A DNA stretch of 64,000 bases from Rhizobium sp. S152 (GTDB lineage: Bacteria; Pseudomonadota; Alphaproteobacteria; Rhizobiales; Rhizobiaceae): the NCBI RefSeq assembly GCF_030380735.1, contig NZ_JAUDRZ010000030.1, positions 62,001 to 126,000 of the forward strand, read 5' to 3'. The stretch's first letter is position 1; each line of letters opens with the position of its first letter. A program made the position numbers and the translations under genes. Below, piece after piece: positions 1-9,616 of this stretch. The notes under the pieces are model-generated. The model saw only the letters and a program-made list of their open reading frames with translations, made no database searches and was not told where the DNA came from.

Positions 1-609
1 TGCCGGACCCGTTTCGCTATAGGCCTCGTCGAGGATGAGAAGCGTCGTTTCCGGGAGGGCGCGGGCGAATTCGACGATGCTCTCCGCATCCCACCAGCTT
101 CCCATCGGATTGTCGGGGTTGGCGAAATAGACCAGCGGCGCGTTCTCGCGCTTGACTGCGTCGAGCAGTCCGCCGAGATCTTCGCGATCGTCCTTGTAGG
201 GCACGGTCACGAGACGACCGCCGAAGCCGTTGACGTGGAAATTGAACGTCGGATAGCCGCCGAGCGAGGTAACCACAGGCCCGCCGGGGTCGATCACCAG
301 CCGGACGATTTGCCCGAGCAGTTCATCGATGCCGCCGCCGATTGCGATATTGGCGGGCGCCACGCCTAGATGCGCGGAGAGCACTTCCTTCAGTTCGTAA
401 TTTTCGGGGTCGGCATATTTCCAGATTCCAGTCGCATGCTCCCGCATGGCAGCAATCACGGAAGGGGCGGGGCCGAAGCCGTTCTCGTTGGCGCCGATGC
501 GCGCCTTGACGGCGAGACCGCGCTGTCGCTCGATGGCTTCAGGACCGACAAACGGAACGGTGGAGGGAAGGGCGCTGGCAAGGGGCGTGAAGCGCGAGAA
601 GGCGGACAT
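1..609 (-). CDS. HisC-like PLP-dependent aminotransferase, C-terminus cut by window edge
   Basis: The first 203 residues of a class I/II pyridoxal-phosphate aminotransferase are visible; the rest lies beyond base 1. The start ATG is at 607-609 and the product begins MSAFSRFTPLA. Family signs are the N-terminal motif GANENGFGP (about residues 38-46), YADPENYELK, a GGGIDEL glycine-rich turn, FANPDNPMG (substrate/cofactor asparagine) and LILDEAYSETG near the cut end, holding the aspartate that binds the PLP pyridine nitrogen. The Schiff-base lysine would be downstream and is not seen. The closest family is histidinol-phosphate aminotransferase, but several transaminases share this fold, so the substrate is not assigned. 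Confidence 0.85.
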   Translation of the reverse strand, partial: MSAFSRFTPLASALPSTVPFVGPEAIERQRGLAVKARIGANENGFGPAPSVIAAMREHATGIWKYADPENYELKEVLSAHLGVAPANIAIGGGIDELLGQIVRLVIDPGGPVVTSLGGYPTFNFHVNGFGGRLVTVPYKDDREDLGGLLDAVKRENAPLVYFANPDNPMGSWWDAESIVEFARALPETTLLILDEAYSETGPA

Positions 610-698
610 TTCTGAGGTATTTCCTGGACGATTGAAATCGCGCCAACAATAGGCACGCAAGTCACCATGGCAAGGAAGATTATTTCAACAGGTCGCCG

Positions 699-1094
699 CT
701 ACATGCGTGCCGAACGGCTCGCTTCCAGCGCTTCGATATTGCCGGCCATGAAATCGGCGCGAACGACGCGGCGCAGCACTTCCGGCTCCAGCGTGTTGAT
801 GAAGCGAACGTTGATCCGCTCGTTGTTGCGGTAGACTTCCGCGCAGCCGATCCGGTGAGCAAGGCCGAGGATGTTGAGGTAATAGTGCTTGGGCAGACCC
901 GCCGCCGAGGAAACGATGAAGCTTGCGCCGCCGCGCGAGATGTCGATGATCTCGGCGCTGCGGATCGAAATGCCGGTAAGGCAGGGCCTGACGGCAACAA
1001 TCCGGGCGGGGCGCCGCACGTTGAACTGTTCCCAGCGCGCCTCGTAGACTTCGGATTTCACGGTCGCAAGGTGCGTGGCTCGAAGCATCGACAT
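699..1094 (-). CDS. PilZ domain protein (candidate c-di-GMP receptor)
   Basis: A 131-residue single-domain protein. It carries both parts of the PilZ cyclic-di-GMP signature: the RxxxR arginine motif (R27 to R31 within RRPAR) and, twenty residues on, DxSxxG (D51, S53, G56 in DISRGG). It has no signal peptide or membrane segment, so it is probably cytosolic. The start is supported by GGAGAGAAG upstream of ATG 1092-1094; a second ATG two codons in is possible. A shorter, more degenerate paralogue lies at 2329-2667 and shares the C-terminal pattern of LNILGL followed by an alternating strand-helix region. The effector process is unknown. Confidence 0.8.
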   Translation of the reverse strand: MSMLRATHLATVKSEVYEARWEQFNVRRPARIVAVRPCLTGISIRSAEIIDISRGGASFIVSSAAGLPKHYYLNILGLAHRIGCAEVYRNNERINVRFINTLEPEVLRRVVRADFMAGNIEALEASRSARM

Positions 1095-1275
1095 CCCACT
1101 TCTCTCCCTAAACCAGCGCGTTTGCGTTCCTGTTCGACTGGAGCGTCACACGAATGCTTTTCGTCTTCGTCAAGGAAGAGAATGCAATTTTAACGAAGTC
1201 AATTTTTTTTACGCCGCACAGGTTGCATTGGCCGCAAATCGCGTCGTTGGGTGAAATGCCATATTGGCGAAGCGT

Positions 1276-1674
1276 TTAGCCGATCACGCGCGTGGCCAGG
1301 AACCCGCAGGAGGCCGCGAAAGCGGTGAGAAACGCCCCCCAGGCCATATCGACGACGGTAACCATGATCGGCCAGTTCTTCAGGGTCGCAAGGTTGGTGA
1401 TGTCGTAGGTACCATAGGCGGCAAGCCCGAGAATCACGGCATTGACGATGACTGTCGTAAGAGATCCGGCGGCGAGCCCCGGCAGCACGGCCAGAAAGAC
1501 GATGGCTGCCGCGAAGAACACGTAGAATAGCGCAGCGACGGCGAGGTTTGGCGACGGCAGCATCAGTTCGCCCAGTTGGTCGCGGTAGAATGTTCTCGCG
1601 ACAAGCCCAAGCCAGACTGCATCCAGCGCGAGAAAGGCGATCAGCGTGGCTACATATGCTATGGTGGTCTTCAT
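1276..1674 (-). CDS. DUF2177 family small membrane protein
   Basis: A 132-residue integral membrane protein with about four hydrophobic helices. It begins MKTTIAYVATLIAFLALDAV and contains the family-typical segments DAVWLGLVARTFYRDQLG, GTYDITNLATLKNW and VDMAWGAFLT, which match DUF2177. The start ATG at 1672-1674 is chosen because AGGAG lies a suitable distance upstream; the reading frame stays open for 51 more codons but that part is polar and lacks a ribosome site. The function of the family is not established. It is divergent from the host-attachment gene at 1846, and the two share a 171-base promoter region. Confidence 0.8.
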   Translation of the reverse strand: MKTTIAYVATLIAFLALDAVWLGLVARTFYRDQLGELMLPSPNLAVAALFYVFFAAAIVFLAVLPGLAAGSLTTVIVNAVILGLAAYGTYDITNLATLKNWPIMVTVVDMAWGAFLTAFAASCGFLATRVIG

Positions 1675-1845
1675 GCCTGTCTGCTCCTGTTGTCCGTTAA
1701 TTGCTACGCTTGCGGGACATAGTTGGATCGTTCGGACCCTGAAATAAGGAGATTCCGCTCGAACTCTTTCGGAGCCCGCACGTTCTGTTTTCGTTGAACT
1801 TTCCGCGCGCCTCGGCGCCCGGAACAAAAAAACGAGGAGATTGAA

Positions 1846-2292
1846 ATGGCTGACATCAGGGTCCCTTGGAAATCATGGGTGGTCGTCTGTGATGGCGCAA
1901 AGGCTTTGATCATGCAAAACGCCGGCGACGCGCAGCTGATGAACTTGAAGGTTGAAGAGACGCTGTCGCAGCCGAGCGAGGTCGATCGCGACATCGGAAC
2001 CGATAAACCCGGCAGGACCTACTCGGCCGATGGCACAAGCGGCAGCGCGGTGGCCGAAACCGATTGGCACGACCAGGCGGAAGCGCAGTTTCTCAAGGAG
2101 GTTGCCACGAAGCTGGATGAGATCGTCCACGAGAAGAACGGCAGCCATATCATTCTCGTCGCGCCGCCTCGGGCGCTCGGAACACTGAGGACATGCCTCA
2201 GCGCGGATGCGCAAGCCGCCATTTCGGCTGAAGTTCCAAAGGATTACACGAATCTGCCGGTCGATCAGATCGAAAAGCGGCTTGCCGCGTGA
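1846..2292 (+). CDS. Host attachment family protein (Host_attach domain)
   Basis: A 148-residue protein that fits the family annotated as required for attachment to host cells, first named in Agrobacterium. Recognisable segments are WVVVCDGAKALIMQNAG at the N-terminus (the family opens with a strand ending in D-G-x-x-A), the acidic middle region with GRTYSADG, and the C-terminal core HIILVAPPRALGTLR followed by VPKDYTNLPVDQIEKRL. There is no secretion signal. The start has a strong ribosome site (ACGAGGAGATTGAAATG). The name comes from genetics in one species; the same fold resembles the eRF1-like core used in stress proteins, so the role here is uncertain. Confidence 0.8.
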   Translation: MADIRVPWKSWVVVCDGAKALIMQNAGDAQLMNLKVEETLSQPSEVDRDIGTDKPGRTYSADGTSGSAVAETDWHDQAEAQFLKEVATKLDEIVHEKNGSHIILVAPPRALGTLRTCLSADAQAAISAEVPKDYTNLPVDQIEKRLAA

Positions 2293-2297
2293 CGAAG

Positions 2298-2330
2298 AGG
2301 GCGCGGGCTCCGTCCGCGCCTTCTCCTTTC
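2298..2330. terminator. Hairpin between convergent genes, likely bidirectional terminator
   Basis: GGCGCGG (2300-2306) pairs with CCGCGCC (2314-2320) around a 7-base loop and is followed on the plus strand by a pyrimidine-rich run, TTCTCCTTTC. It sits between the convergent stops of the host-attachment gene and the second PilZ-like gene. Confidence 0.6.
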
Positions 2331-2667
2331 ACACCTCGAAATTCAGTCGCAGCACATGGTGCAGGAATTCGGCATTGATCAGCATGTTGAAGCTGATCGT
2401 CACCAGTTCCGCCTCCCGCTTGACGACGGTCGCGCCGAGTTCATCGTGGATGCCTAGTATTTCGAGGAAGAAATGGTTCGGCACTTCGACGCTTGGATTG
2501 ACTTCGAGCACGGCGCCGGCAAGCGTGATGGTGCGGATCAGGCATTTGACCTGCGTGCCAGTGCTCAGATGGTGGCCAACGAAGATGATCTTGCCCGGAC
2601 GGTCGAGCGAAAATTCCTGGTAGGTCGGTTCCGCATTTTCGCTATCGAGGTGCATCTGAAAGGCCAT
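2329..2667 (-). CDS. PilZ-like protein with degenerate ligand motifs
   Basis: A 112-residue paralogue of the PilZ protein at 699-1094. The two align best at the C-terminal half (FFLEILGI here, YYLNILGL there, then a strand-turn-strand and a final helix). The c-di-GMP contacts are eroded: the arginine motif reads DRPGK (R23 to K26, no RxxxR) and the DxSxxG position reads TITLAGA. It may therefore be a fold-only or protein-binding PilZ. The start has GGAGG 5 bases upstream of ATG 2665-2667. The function is unknown. Confidence 0.65.
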   Translation of the reverse strand: MAFQMHLDSENAEPTYQEFSLDRPGKIIFVGHHLSTGTQVKCLIRTITLAGAVLEVNPSVEVPNHFFLEILGIHDELGATVVKREAELVTISFNMLINAEFLHHVLRLNFEV

Positions 2668-3008
2668 GTCAGCCTCCGCTGGTTATATGTGTTGAGACTA
2701 ACTCAAGAATGCTGACAACTCTTGAAGAAGACGTTTAAAACCTGAAGCTTATGCGTGTCTGAAGTGAAAATCGGCTGATTTATGAGCAAAAGCGGGGCTC
2801 ATTGCCTGTTGTTTCGGCAAGCTTGACGGCGGAGCGGTCATCAGGCATACCACGACGAGGTTCAGGAACGCCTGCCGCTCGCGGACGACAGTCCATGGTG
2901 AAGTTCCGGATATGGAATGGTCACACGCCAATTGGTGCATGCTGACTGCAGGCAATGCGAGCTCCCTGGTTGCGGTCGTAATGGCATGCCTTCCGAAAGG
3001 CTCAATCC
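2668..3008. other. Intergenic region without a supported gene
   Basis: 341 bases between two divergent genes. Only low-complexity open frames are present, without ribosome sites or family-like sequence. It probably holds both promoters. The last bases contain GAAAGG 8 bases before the GTG start at 3009. Confidence 0.5.
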
Positions 3009-3443
3009 GTGACTGCTTACCCGTCAATCGATGAACTGAAATCCCAGGCGAAACGCTTGCGTCAGGCAATGACCGAACGCGGTACCGCCATCGCTCATGG
3101 CGCCGCCCTCGAACTCGTGGCCTCGCAATATGGTGTGCGCGACTGGAATACGCTCGCCGCGCTGGCCTCGAAAACCAACATGCCGCCCCTGGCCGGCATC
3201 ACGGTCGGTGCCCGTATTCGCGGCCGTTATCTCAACCAGCCGTTCAGCGGCCAGGTTCTGGCCTTGGCCGCGTTGCCGGGAGGAGATCACAAGATCACCA
3301 TCCACTTCGATGAGCCGGTGGATGTCGTCACGTTCGAGAGCTTCTCGGCCTTTCGCCAGCGCATCAATGCGCAGATCGACGAGAACGGCAGATCGCCGCG
3401 CAAAACGTCGGACGGCATTCCGCATCTGGTTCTGGATCTCTGA
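3009..3443 (+). CDS. Glyoxalase-related N-terminal domain protein
   Basis: A 144-residue protein. The N-terminal 55 residues, with LKSQAKRLRQAMTERGTAI, HGAALELVASQYG and RDWNTLAALA, match the helical domain often found attached to glyoxalase/bleomycin-resistance proteins and annotated as glyoxalase superfamily. The rest forms a small beta-rich domain (GARIRGRYLNQPFSGQVLAL and a strand run to FESFSAFRQRI) that does not show the metal-binding His/Glu set of true glyoxalase I. The start is GTG at 3009 with GAAAGG upstream. It is convergent with iolB and has no obvious operon partner. Enzyme activity is not supported. Confidence 0.65.
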   Translation: MTAYPSIDELKSQAKRLRQAMTERGTAIAHGAALELVASQYGVRDWNTLAALASKTNMPPLAGITVGARIRGRYLNQPFSGQVLALAALPGGDHKITIHFDEPVDVVTFESFSAFRQRINAQIDENGRSPRKTSDGIPHLVLDL

Positions 3444-3451
3444 AATGGGCG

Positions 3452-3473
3452 GGCCGCGTCTCGCGACGCGGCC
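3452..3473. terminator. Strong hairpin between convergent genes
   Basis: A perfect 9-base-pair stem, GGCCGCGTC with GACGCGGCC, around the loop TCGC. It lies between the stop of the glyoxalase-related gene and the stop of iolB and could end transcription in both directions. There is no long T-run. Confidence 0.55.
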
Positions 3474-3479
3474 GCTCTC

Positions 3480-4277
3480 TCACGGCTTCAACAGCCATTC
3501 ATGCTCCGGGGCGTTGTAGAACTTCCAGATCCGCTTCGGGCCAGCCATCACGTTCAGATAGTAGAGATCATAGCCGTGCGTGGCTGCGCAGGGGTGATAC
3601 CCCTTAGGCACCAAAGTCACGTCGCCGTCCTCCAAGACCATCGCCTCGTCGAGCGACCGGTCGTCGGTATAGACGCGCTGGAAGCCAAAGCCCTGCGGCG
3701 GGTTCAGGCGATGATAGTAGGTCTCCTCGAGGAAGCTCTCGTTCGGCAGATTGTCCTGGTCGTGCTTGTGCGGCGGGTAGGAGGAGGTATGCCCGCCTGG
3801 CGTGATCACCTCGACGACAAGCAGCGAATAGGCCGACGCATCGTCCTCGGGCATGACGTTGTTGACATAGCGGACATTCGTGCCCTTGCCGCGCGTCAGC
3901 GGCGGATGCGTGCCCGGCGGAATCGCCTTCGCCTCATAGGCGCCGCCCCCCGGCGCCGAGCAGACCGCGAGCTCCAGATCGGTCTCGGCCGTCACGGACC
4001 AAGCCGATTCCATCGGGATATAGAGCGCATGCGGCGCCCCATCGAACGGGCTCATGCGCTCGCCGAGCGTGCCGAAATCCCGCGTCCCGGCGCTGGCCTT
4101 GCCCTTGCCGCTCACCCAGACGAGGCAGACTTCGCGCTCGCCTGTTTCGCCGGACACGGTCTCGCCGGCCTTCAGTCGGTGCAGATCGAAGCCGACATAG
4201 GTCCAGCCGGCGCTCTCGGGCGTGACATGGGTGACGCGGCCGTGCGTGCCTGTTGGTTTGACTTTGAGGTTTGGCAT
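3480..4277 (-). CDS. iolB: 5-deoxy-glucuronate isomerase
   Basis: IolB converts 5-deoxy-glucuronate to 5-dehydro-2-deoxy-D-gluconate in myo-inositol catabolism. The 265-residue product has the bicupin layout of the family. The metal site is visible as SSYPPHKHDQDN (H170, H172), then LEETYYHRLNPPQGFGFQRVY with its glutamate, and a last histidine in GYHPCAATHGYDLYYLNVMAG near the C-terminus. The length is normal for IolB. The start ATG has CGAGGAGACAC upstream. It is the last gene of the minus-strand run iolR-iolC-iolD-iolE-iolB and is separated from iolE by a mosaic repeat. It is probably controlled by IolR. Confidence 0.95.
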   Translation of the reverse strand: MPNLKVKPTGTHGRVTHVTPESAGWTYVGFDLHRLKAGETVSGETGEREVCLVWVSGKGKASAGTRDFGTLGERMSPFDGAPHALYIPMESAWSVTAETDLELAVCSAPGGGAYEAKAIPPGTHPPLTRGKGTNVRYVNNVMPEDDASAYSLLVVEVITPGGHTSSYPPHKHDQDNLPNESFLEETYYHRLNPPQGFGFQRVYTDDRSLDEAMVLEDGDVTLVPKGYHPCAATHGYDLYYLNVMAGPKRIWKFYNAPEHEWLLKP

Positions 4278-4312
4278 ATGTGTCTCCTCGAAATTCTCTT
4301 AGTCAGTGGGTG

Positions 4313-4388
4313 CGGCCCCTCATCCGGCTGCCACCAGTCTCTTCTCCCCCACGGAGAGAAGGTGCCCGAAGGGTCGGACGAGGGGGCC
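4313..4388. repeat. Rhizobial intergenic mosaic (RIME/REP-like) element, iolE-iolB gap
   Basis: The element begins GGCCCCTCATCCGG and ends CGGACGAGGGGGCC, so its ends are inverted. An inner arm pair, CTTCTCCCCC and GGAGAGAAGG, surrounds a short centre. The wording (CTCATCCGGCTGCC, GGGAGAAGGTGCCC) recurs at 5383-5511, which supports a dispersed repeat rather than a chance hairpin. In the mRNA it would fold between iolE and iolB. Confidence 0.75.
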
Positions 4389-4424
4389 ACTTGCTCCAAG
4401 TTTCAGCGTTTCAACCTGAGGCCC

Positions 4425-5345
4425 TCAAGCCCCCTTCGGAAACCCTTCCGTCTCCACCGTATACCCGGCAGCCGTCATCACCCGCATCAGTTCGGCGTGA
4501 CCGATCTCCGCCATCTTCTGCGGCGGCGCCTTGCGCGGATCCTGCTCGGCTTCGACCACGAACCAGCCTTCATAGCCGTAATCGGCAAAACGCTTGACGA
4601 TCGCGCCGAAATCGAGCGAGCCGTCGCCGGGCACGGTAAAGGCACCGAGCGCCACAGCGTCGAGGAAGGACTGGCGGCTGCGATCAAGCCCGTCGACGAT
4701 GCCCTGGCGGATATCCTTGACGTGGACGTGGTTAATGCGGGCGTGATGGTTACCGATCGCGCGCAACACGTCGCCGCCGGCAAAGGCGAGGTGACCGGCG
4801 TCGAGCAGCAGCGGAATGCCTTCTCCCGAGTTGCGCATGAAGGCGTCGAGCTCCGGTTCGGTCTCGACCACGGCGGCCATGTGATGGTGGTAGGAGAGCG
4901 GCATGCCCTGTTCCGCGCACCATTCGCCGAATTGCGTCACCTTGCGGGCATAGGCCTTCATCTCGTCGTCGGAGAGTTTCGGCTTGGTGGAAAGCGGCTT
5001 GGAGCGATCGCCTTGGATCGAGCGGCCGACTTCGCCATAGACGATGCAGGGCGCGTTGACGGCCTTGAAGAGCTCGATCATCGGCGCGATGCGATCCTTG
5101 TTGGCCGCAAGATCTTCATCGACCAGCGTGCCGGAGAACCATCCGCCGCAAAGCGTCACGTCGGCCGCCTTCAGGATAGGCAGCATCTCCCGCGGATTAT
5201 TGGGGAACCGACGTCCCTGTTCCATGCCGGTAAAGCCGGCGCCGCGGGACTGCCGTAGGCATTCCTTGAGCGAGACGTCGTCGCTGAGTTCCGGAAGATC
5301 GTCGTTCCACCACGCGATGGGCGACATGCCGAGTTTGGCTTTCAT
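4425..5345 (-). CDS. iolE: myo-inosose-2 dehydratase
   Basis: IolE dehydrates 2-keto-myo-inositol to the trihydroxycyclohexanedione used by IolD. The 306-residue product is a xylose-isomerase-like TIM barrel. It starts MKAKLGMSPIAWWNDDLPEL, a family hallmark, and shows the metal-site segments CIVYGEVGRS, PLSYHHHMAAVVET, LLLDAGHLAFAGGD and INHVHVKDIR in the expected order, with a closing GWFVVEAEQDP. The start has GAGGAGAAACAAC upstream. It lies in the iol operon between iolD and iolB, and mosaic repeats fill both flanking gaps. Confidence 0.95.
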   Translation of the reverse strand: MKAKLGMSPIAWWNDDLPELSDDVSLKECLRQSRGAGFTGMEQGRRFPNNPREMLPILKAADVTLCGGWFSGTLVDEDLAANKDRIAPMIELFKAVNAPCIVYGEVGRSIQGDRSKPLSTKPKLSDDEMKAYARKVTQFGEWCAEQGMPLSYHHHMAAVVETEPELDAFMRNSGEGIPLLLDAGHLAFAGGDVLRAIGNHHARINHVHVKDIRQGIVDGLDRSRQSFLDAVALGAFTVPGDGSLDFGAIVKRFADYGYEGWFVVEAEQDPRKAPPQKMAEIGHAELMRVMTAAGYTVETEGFPKGA

Positions 5346-5382
5346 TGTTGTTTCTCCTCGTCATTCTCTAAAGTCAGCGAGC

Positions 5383-5511
5383 GCGGCCCTCTCATCCGGC
5401 TGCCGCCACCTTCTCCCCGGTGGGGAGAAGAGACTCGTGGCGGGCCGCCCGCTGCATCTTCCCTTCTCCCCAACGGGGAGAAGGTGCCCAAAGGGCGGAT
5501 GAGGGGGCTCC
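5383..5511. repeat. Rhizobial intergenic mosaic (RIME-like) element, iolD-iolE gap
   Basis: Two inverted arms with the same vocabulary as 4313-4388. The left arm is CTCTCATCCGGCTGCCGCC, then CTTCTCCCCGGTGGGGAGAAG as a local palindrome of 21 bases at about 5410-5430. The right arm holds CTTCTCCCCAACGGGGAGAAG and ends GGGCGGATGAGGGGGC. The outer ends pair (CTCATCCG with CGGATGAG). This composite of palindromes matches the known class of Rhizobium intergenic mosaic elements. Confidence 0.8.
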
Positions 5512-5533
5512 AGGCTCCAACGTCTAACTAATC

Positions 5534-7384
<1,851 letters not shown>

Positions 7385-7417
7385 CGGGTCCTCCCGAACC
7401 TTCACTCTATCTATTTT

Positions 7418-7573
7418 CCCCTCCCCAACCCCTCCCCACAAGGGGGAGGGGCTAACTTGCCGTGCTCTCCGCCTTTCACCACAACCATTCATCCGCAGAG
7501 ATGTCGATTGCGAAGAGAGGCGGTGCCTCAAGTCAAAGCCCCGCCCCCTTGTGGGGAGGGGTGGGGGAGGGGT
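7418..7573. repeat. Long inverted repeat in iolC-iolD gap
   Basis: The left arm (7418-7452) and right arm (7539-7573) are inverted copies of about 35 bases with roughly two mismatches, built from CCCCTCCCC, ACCCCTCCCCACAAGGGGG and GGGGCT blocks. They enclose 86 bases of unremarkable sequence. This is the same type of GC-rich palindromic element as the others in the window and would form a large stem in the iol transcript. Confidence 0.8.
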
Positions 7574-7582
7574 CTTAATTCC

Positions 7583-9517
7583 TTAGTTCAGACCGCGCGT
7601 CTTCAACCACGCCTCGGTCAGCTCCCGGAAGCGTCCGGCCATATCCGATATCGCTTCCTCGTCATTGATCTTGCCCGACAGCCAACCTCGGGCGGCCTCG
7701 GCAAAAATCGTGCGCCCTACGGCAAAGCCCTTGACCGAAGGGGCGGCCAACGTTGCCTCGAAGCCCTTCAGCAACTCGTCCGCCGGCGCCTCGAGCCCGA
7801 GCAGCACGATACCGCGGCACCATGGATCGTTCTTCGCGATGACGGCGTCGATCTTCTTCCACGCCGCGCTTGACGCCTGCGGCTCCAGCTTCCACCAGTC
7901 CGGCTTGATGCCGAGCGCGTAAAGTTCCTCCATCGCCGTCGAGATCGTATCGTCGGTGAGCGGGCCGTTCTTGCTGGCGATGATCTCGACCAGCAACTCG
8001 CGACCGACCTTGCGCGCCGCCTCGAACAGCGCCCGCAGCTTCTCCTGTTGTTCCGTCTTCAGCTCGGCCGGATCATCAGGATGATAGAAGCACAGGCACT
8101 TGATGCAATGGTCGAGCGGCCATTCTGTGAGCTGCGAGCCGATATCCTGGCTGAATTCGAAACGGAGCGGCTTCGAGCCCGGCAGTTCGACCGGCCGGCC
8201 GATCCAGGAGAAATTCTTGGTCGCTGCGTCGAAGAAGGCGTCGCGGCCGAATCGCTCGTCGATCAGCATGCCGTAGCCGCTGCGGCCATCTGCAACACGC
8301 GCGGCGGCCTCGACCGCCAGCCGCTTGAAGGCGACGATCCGCTTGTAGTCGACGCCGAGTTCGTCGCAGACGCTGGTCAGCTGCGAGCGGTGATCGATGG
8401 CGAGCGCCATCAGCAGCGGAATATCGCCCTTGCGGTTCGAGGCCCAGTGGATGTGGTTGATCGCCTCGTCCTTGCGCAGCGCCCGATGCTTGCTGCCGTT
8501 CTTCAGGAAGAAATCGAGCTCCGCCCAGGTCGGATATTCCGGCGAGCAGAGCAGGCGCGAAACCGCGAATGCGCCGCAGGCATTCGCCCATGTCGCGCAG
8601 GTCTTCAGCGGCTCATCCTTCAGCCAGCCGCGCAGGAAGCCGGACATGAAGGCATCGCCGGCGCCGAGAACATTGAATACCTCGATCGGAAAACCCTCGC
8701 CGACGATGCCGGCTTCCAGATCGTCCGAAATCGGCCCGTCATAAACGATGCAGCCCATGGCGCCGCGCTTGAGCACGATCGTCGCCGATGAAAGGCGACG
8801 GATTTCCTTCAGCGCGCCGAGCACGTCGTCGGCGCCCGATGCGATCAGGATCTCCTCTTCCGTGCCGATGATCAGGTCGCAATCCGGCAGCGTCTCCTTC
8901 ATCTTCGAGGACACGCGGTCGGACTTCACATAGCGCTCGAACCCTTCGGCGTGGCCTGCGAGGCCCCACAGATTCGGCCGATAATCGATGTCGAAGATCA
9001 CCTTGCGGCCATTGGCCTTGGCGATGCGGATCGCCTTGCGCTGCGCCGCTTCGGTATTGTCTCGCGAGAAATGCGTTCCCGACACCAGCACCGCGCGCGA
9101 CGACTTTATATAGGCCTCTTCGATATCGCCTTCGTCGAGCGCCATGTCGGCGCAGTCCGAGCGATAGAAGATCATCGGCGAGACGCCTTCGGCCTCGACC
9201 GCCAGAAGCACCAGCGCCGTCAGGCGCTCCTTGTCGGTCACGATGCCGTCGGTCGTCACTCCTTCGCGTGCGGACTGCTCGCGGATGAATCGTCCCATCT
9301 GCTCGTCGCCGACGCGTGTGATCAGGCCCGACTTCAGGCCGAGGCGCGCCGTGCCGATCGCGATATTGGCTGGGCAACCACCCACGGATTTGGCGAATGA
9401 GGCGATGTTCTCGAGTTTGGAGCCGATCTGCTGGCCATAGAGATCGACCGACGAGCGGCCGATTGTGATCACATCAAGCGTCGGCCCCGGATTTGCGCCC
9501 GGATCTGATTGCACCAT
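7583..9517 (-). CDS. iolC: 5-dehydro-2-deoxygluconokinase fused to a DUF2090 aldolase-like domain
   Basis: The 644-residue product joins two domains. Residues 1 to about 330 are a PfkB-family sugar kinase that phosphorylates 5-dehydro-2-deoxygluconate: it starts after a short leader with DVITIGRSSVDLYGQQIG, shows SVGGCPANIAIGTARLG, and ends with the catalytic NVLGAGDAFMSGFLRGW. Residues from about 350 to the end match DUF2090, a barrel domain with similarity to class I aldolases (LLMALAIDHRSQL, YGMLIDERFG, DWWKLEP, VKGFAVGRTIF). The family is often annotated as IolC with a possible IolJ-type aldolase activity. ATG 9515-9517 is chosen because GGGAGGAC precedes it; an upstream ATG at 9571 lacks a ribosome site. 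Confidence 0.93.
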   Translation of the reverse strand: MVQSDPGANPGPTLDVITIGRSSVDLYGQQIGSKLENIASFAKSVGGCPANIAIGTARLGLKSGLITRVGDEQMGRFIREQSAREGVTTDGIVTDKERLTALVLLAVEAEGVSPMIFYRSDCADMALDEGDIEEAYIKSSRAVLVSGTHFSRDNTEAAQRKAIRIAKANGRKVIFDIDYRPNLWGLAGHAEGFERYVKSDRVSSKMKETLPDCDLIIGTEEEILIASGADDVLGALKEIRRLSSATIVLKRGAMGCIVYDGPISDDLEAGIVGEGFPIEVFNVLGAGDAFMSGFLRGWLKDEPLKTCATWANACGAFAVSRLLCSPEYPTWAELDFFLKNGSKHRALRKDEAINHIHWASNRKGDIPLLMALAIDHRSQLTSVCDELGVDYKRIVAFKRLAVEAAARVADGRSGYGMLIDERFGRDAFFDAATKNFSWIGRPVELPGSKPLRFEFSQDIGSQLTEWPLDHCIKCLCFYHPDDPAELKTEQQEKLRALFEAARKVGRELLVEIIASKNGPLTDDTISTAMEELYALGIKPDWWKLEPQASSAAWKKIDAVIAKNDPWCRGIVLLGLEAPADELLKGFEATLAAPSVKGFAVGRTIFAEAARGWLSGKINDEEAISDMAGRFRELTEAWLKTRGLN

Positions 9518-9602
9518 GATGTCCTCCCATTGGATCTTGGCTTCGGCTGTTCCGCCGATGATATCGATCAATGAAACAATGGTTCCGCCATCATGTCAAT
9601 TC

Positions 9603-9616
9603 GGAATGTTTATTCC
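9603..9616. promoter_or_regulatory. Candidate IolR operator upstream of iolC
   Basis: GGAATGTTTATTCC is a perfect match to GGAA-N6-TTCC, the palindrome described for IolR of Sinorhizobium. It lies 86 bases upstream of the iolC start and overlaps the last codons of iolR (stop at 9610), so the iolC-proximal promoter region would be inside or after iolR. Confidence 0.6.

Noticed and set aside
2749..3069. 106-codon minus-strand frame upstream of the glyoxalase-related gene
   Set aside because: No ribosome site, no family features, and overlap with the start of a better-supported gene.
3501..5258. 585-codon open frame on the plus strand
   Set aside because: It is antisense to iolB and iolE, which have clear family motifs; the translation has no family features and no ribosome site.
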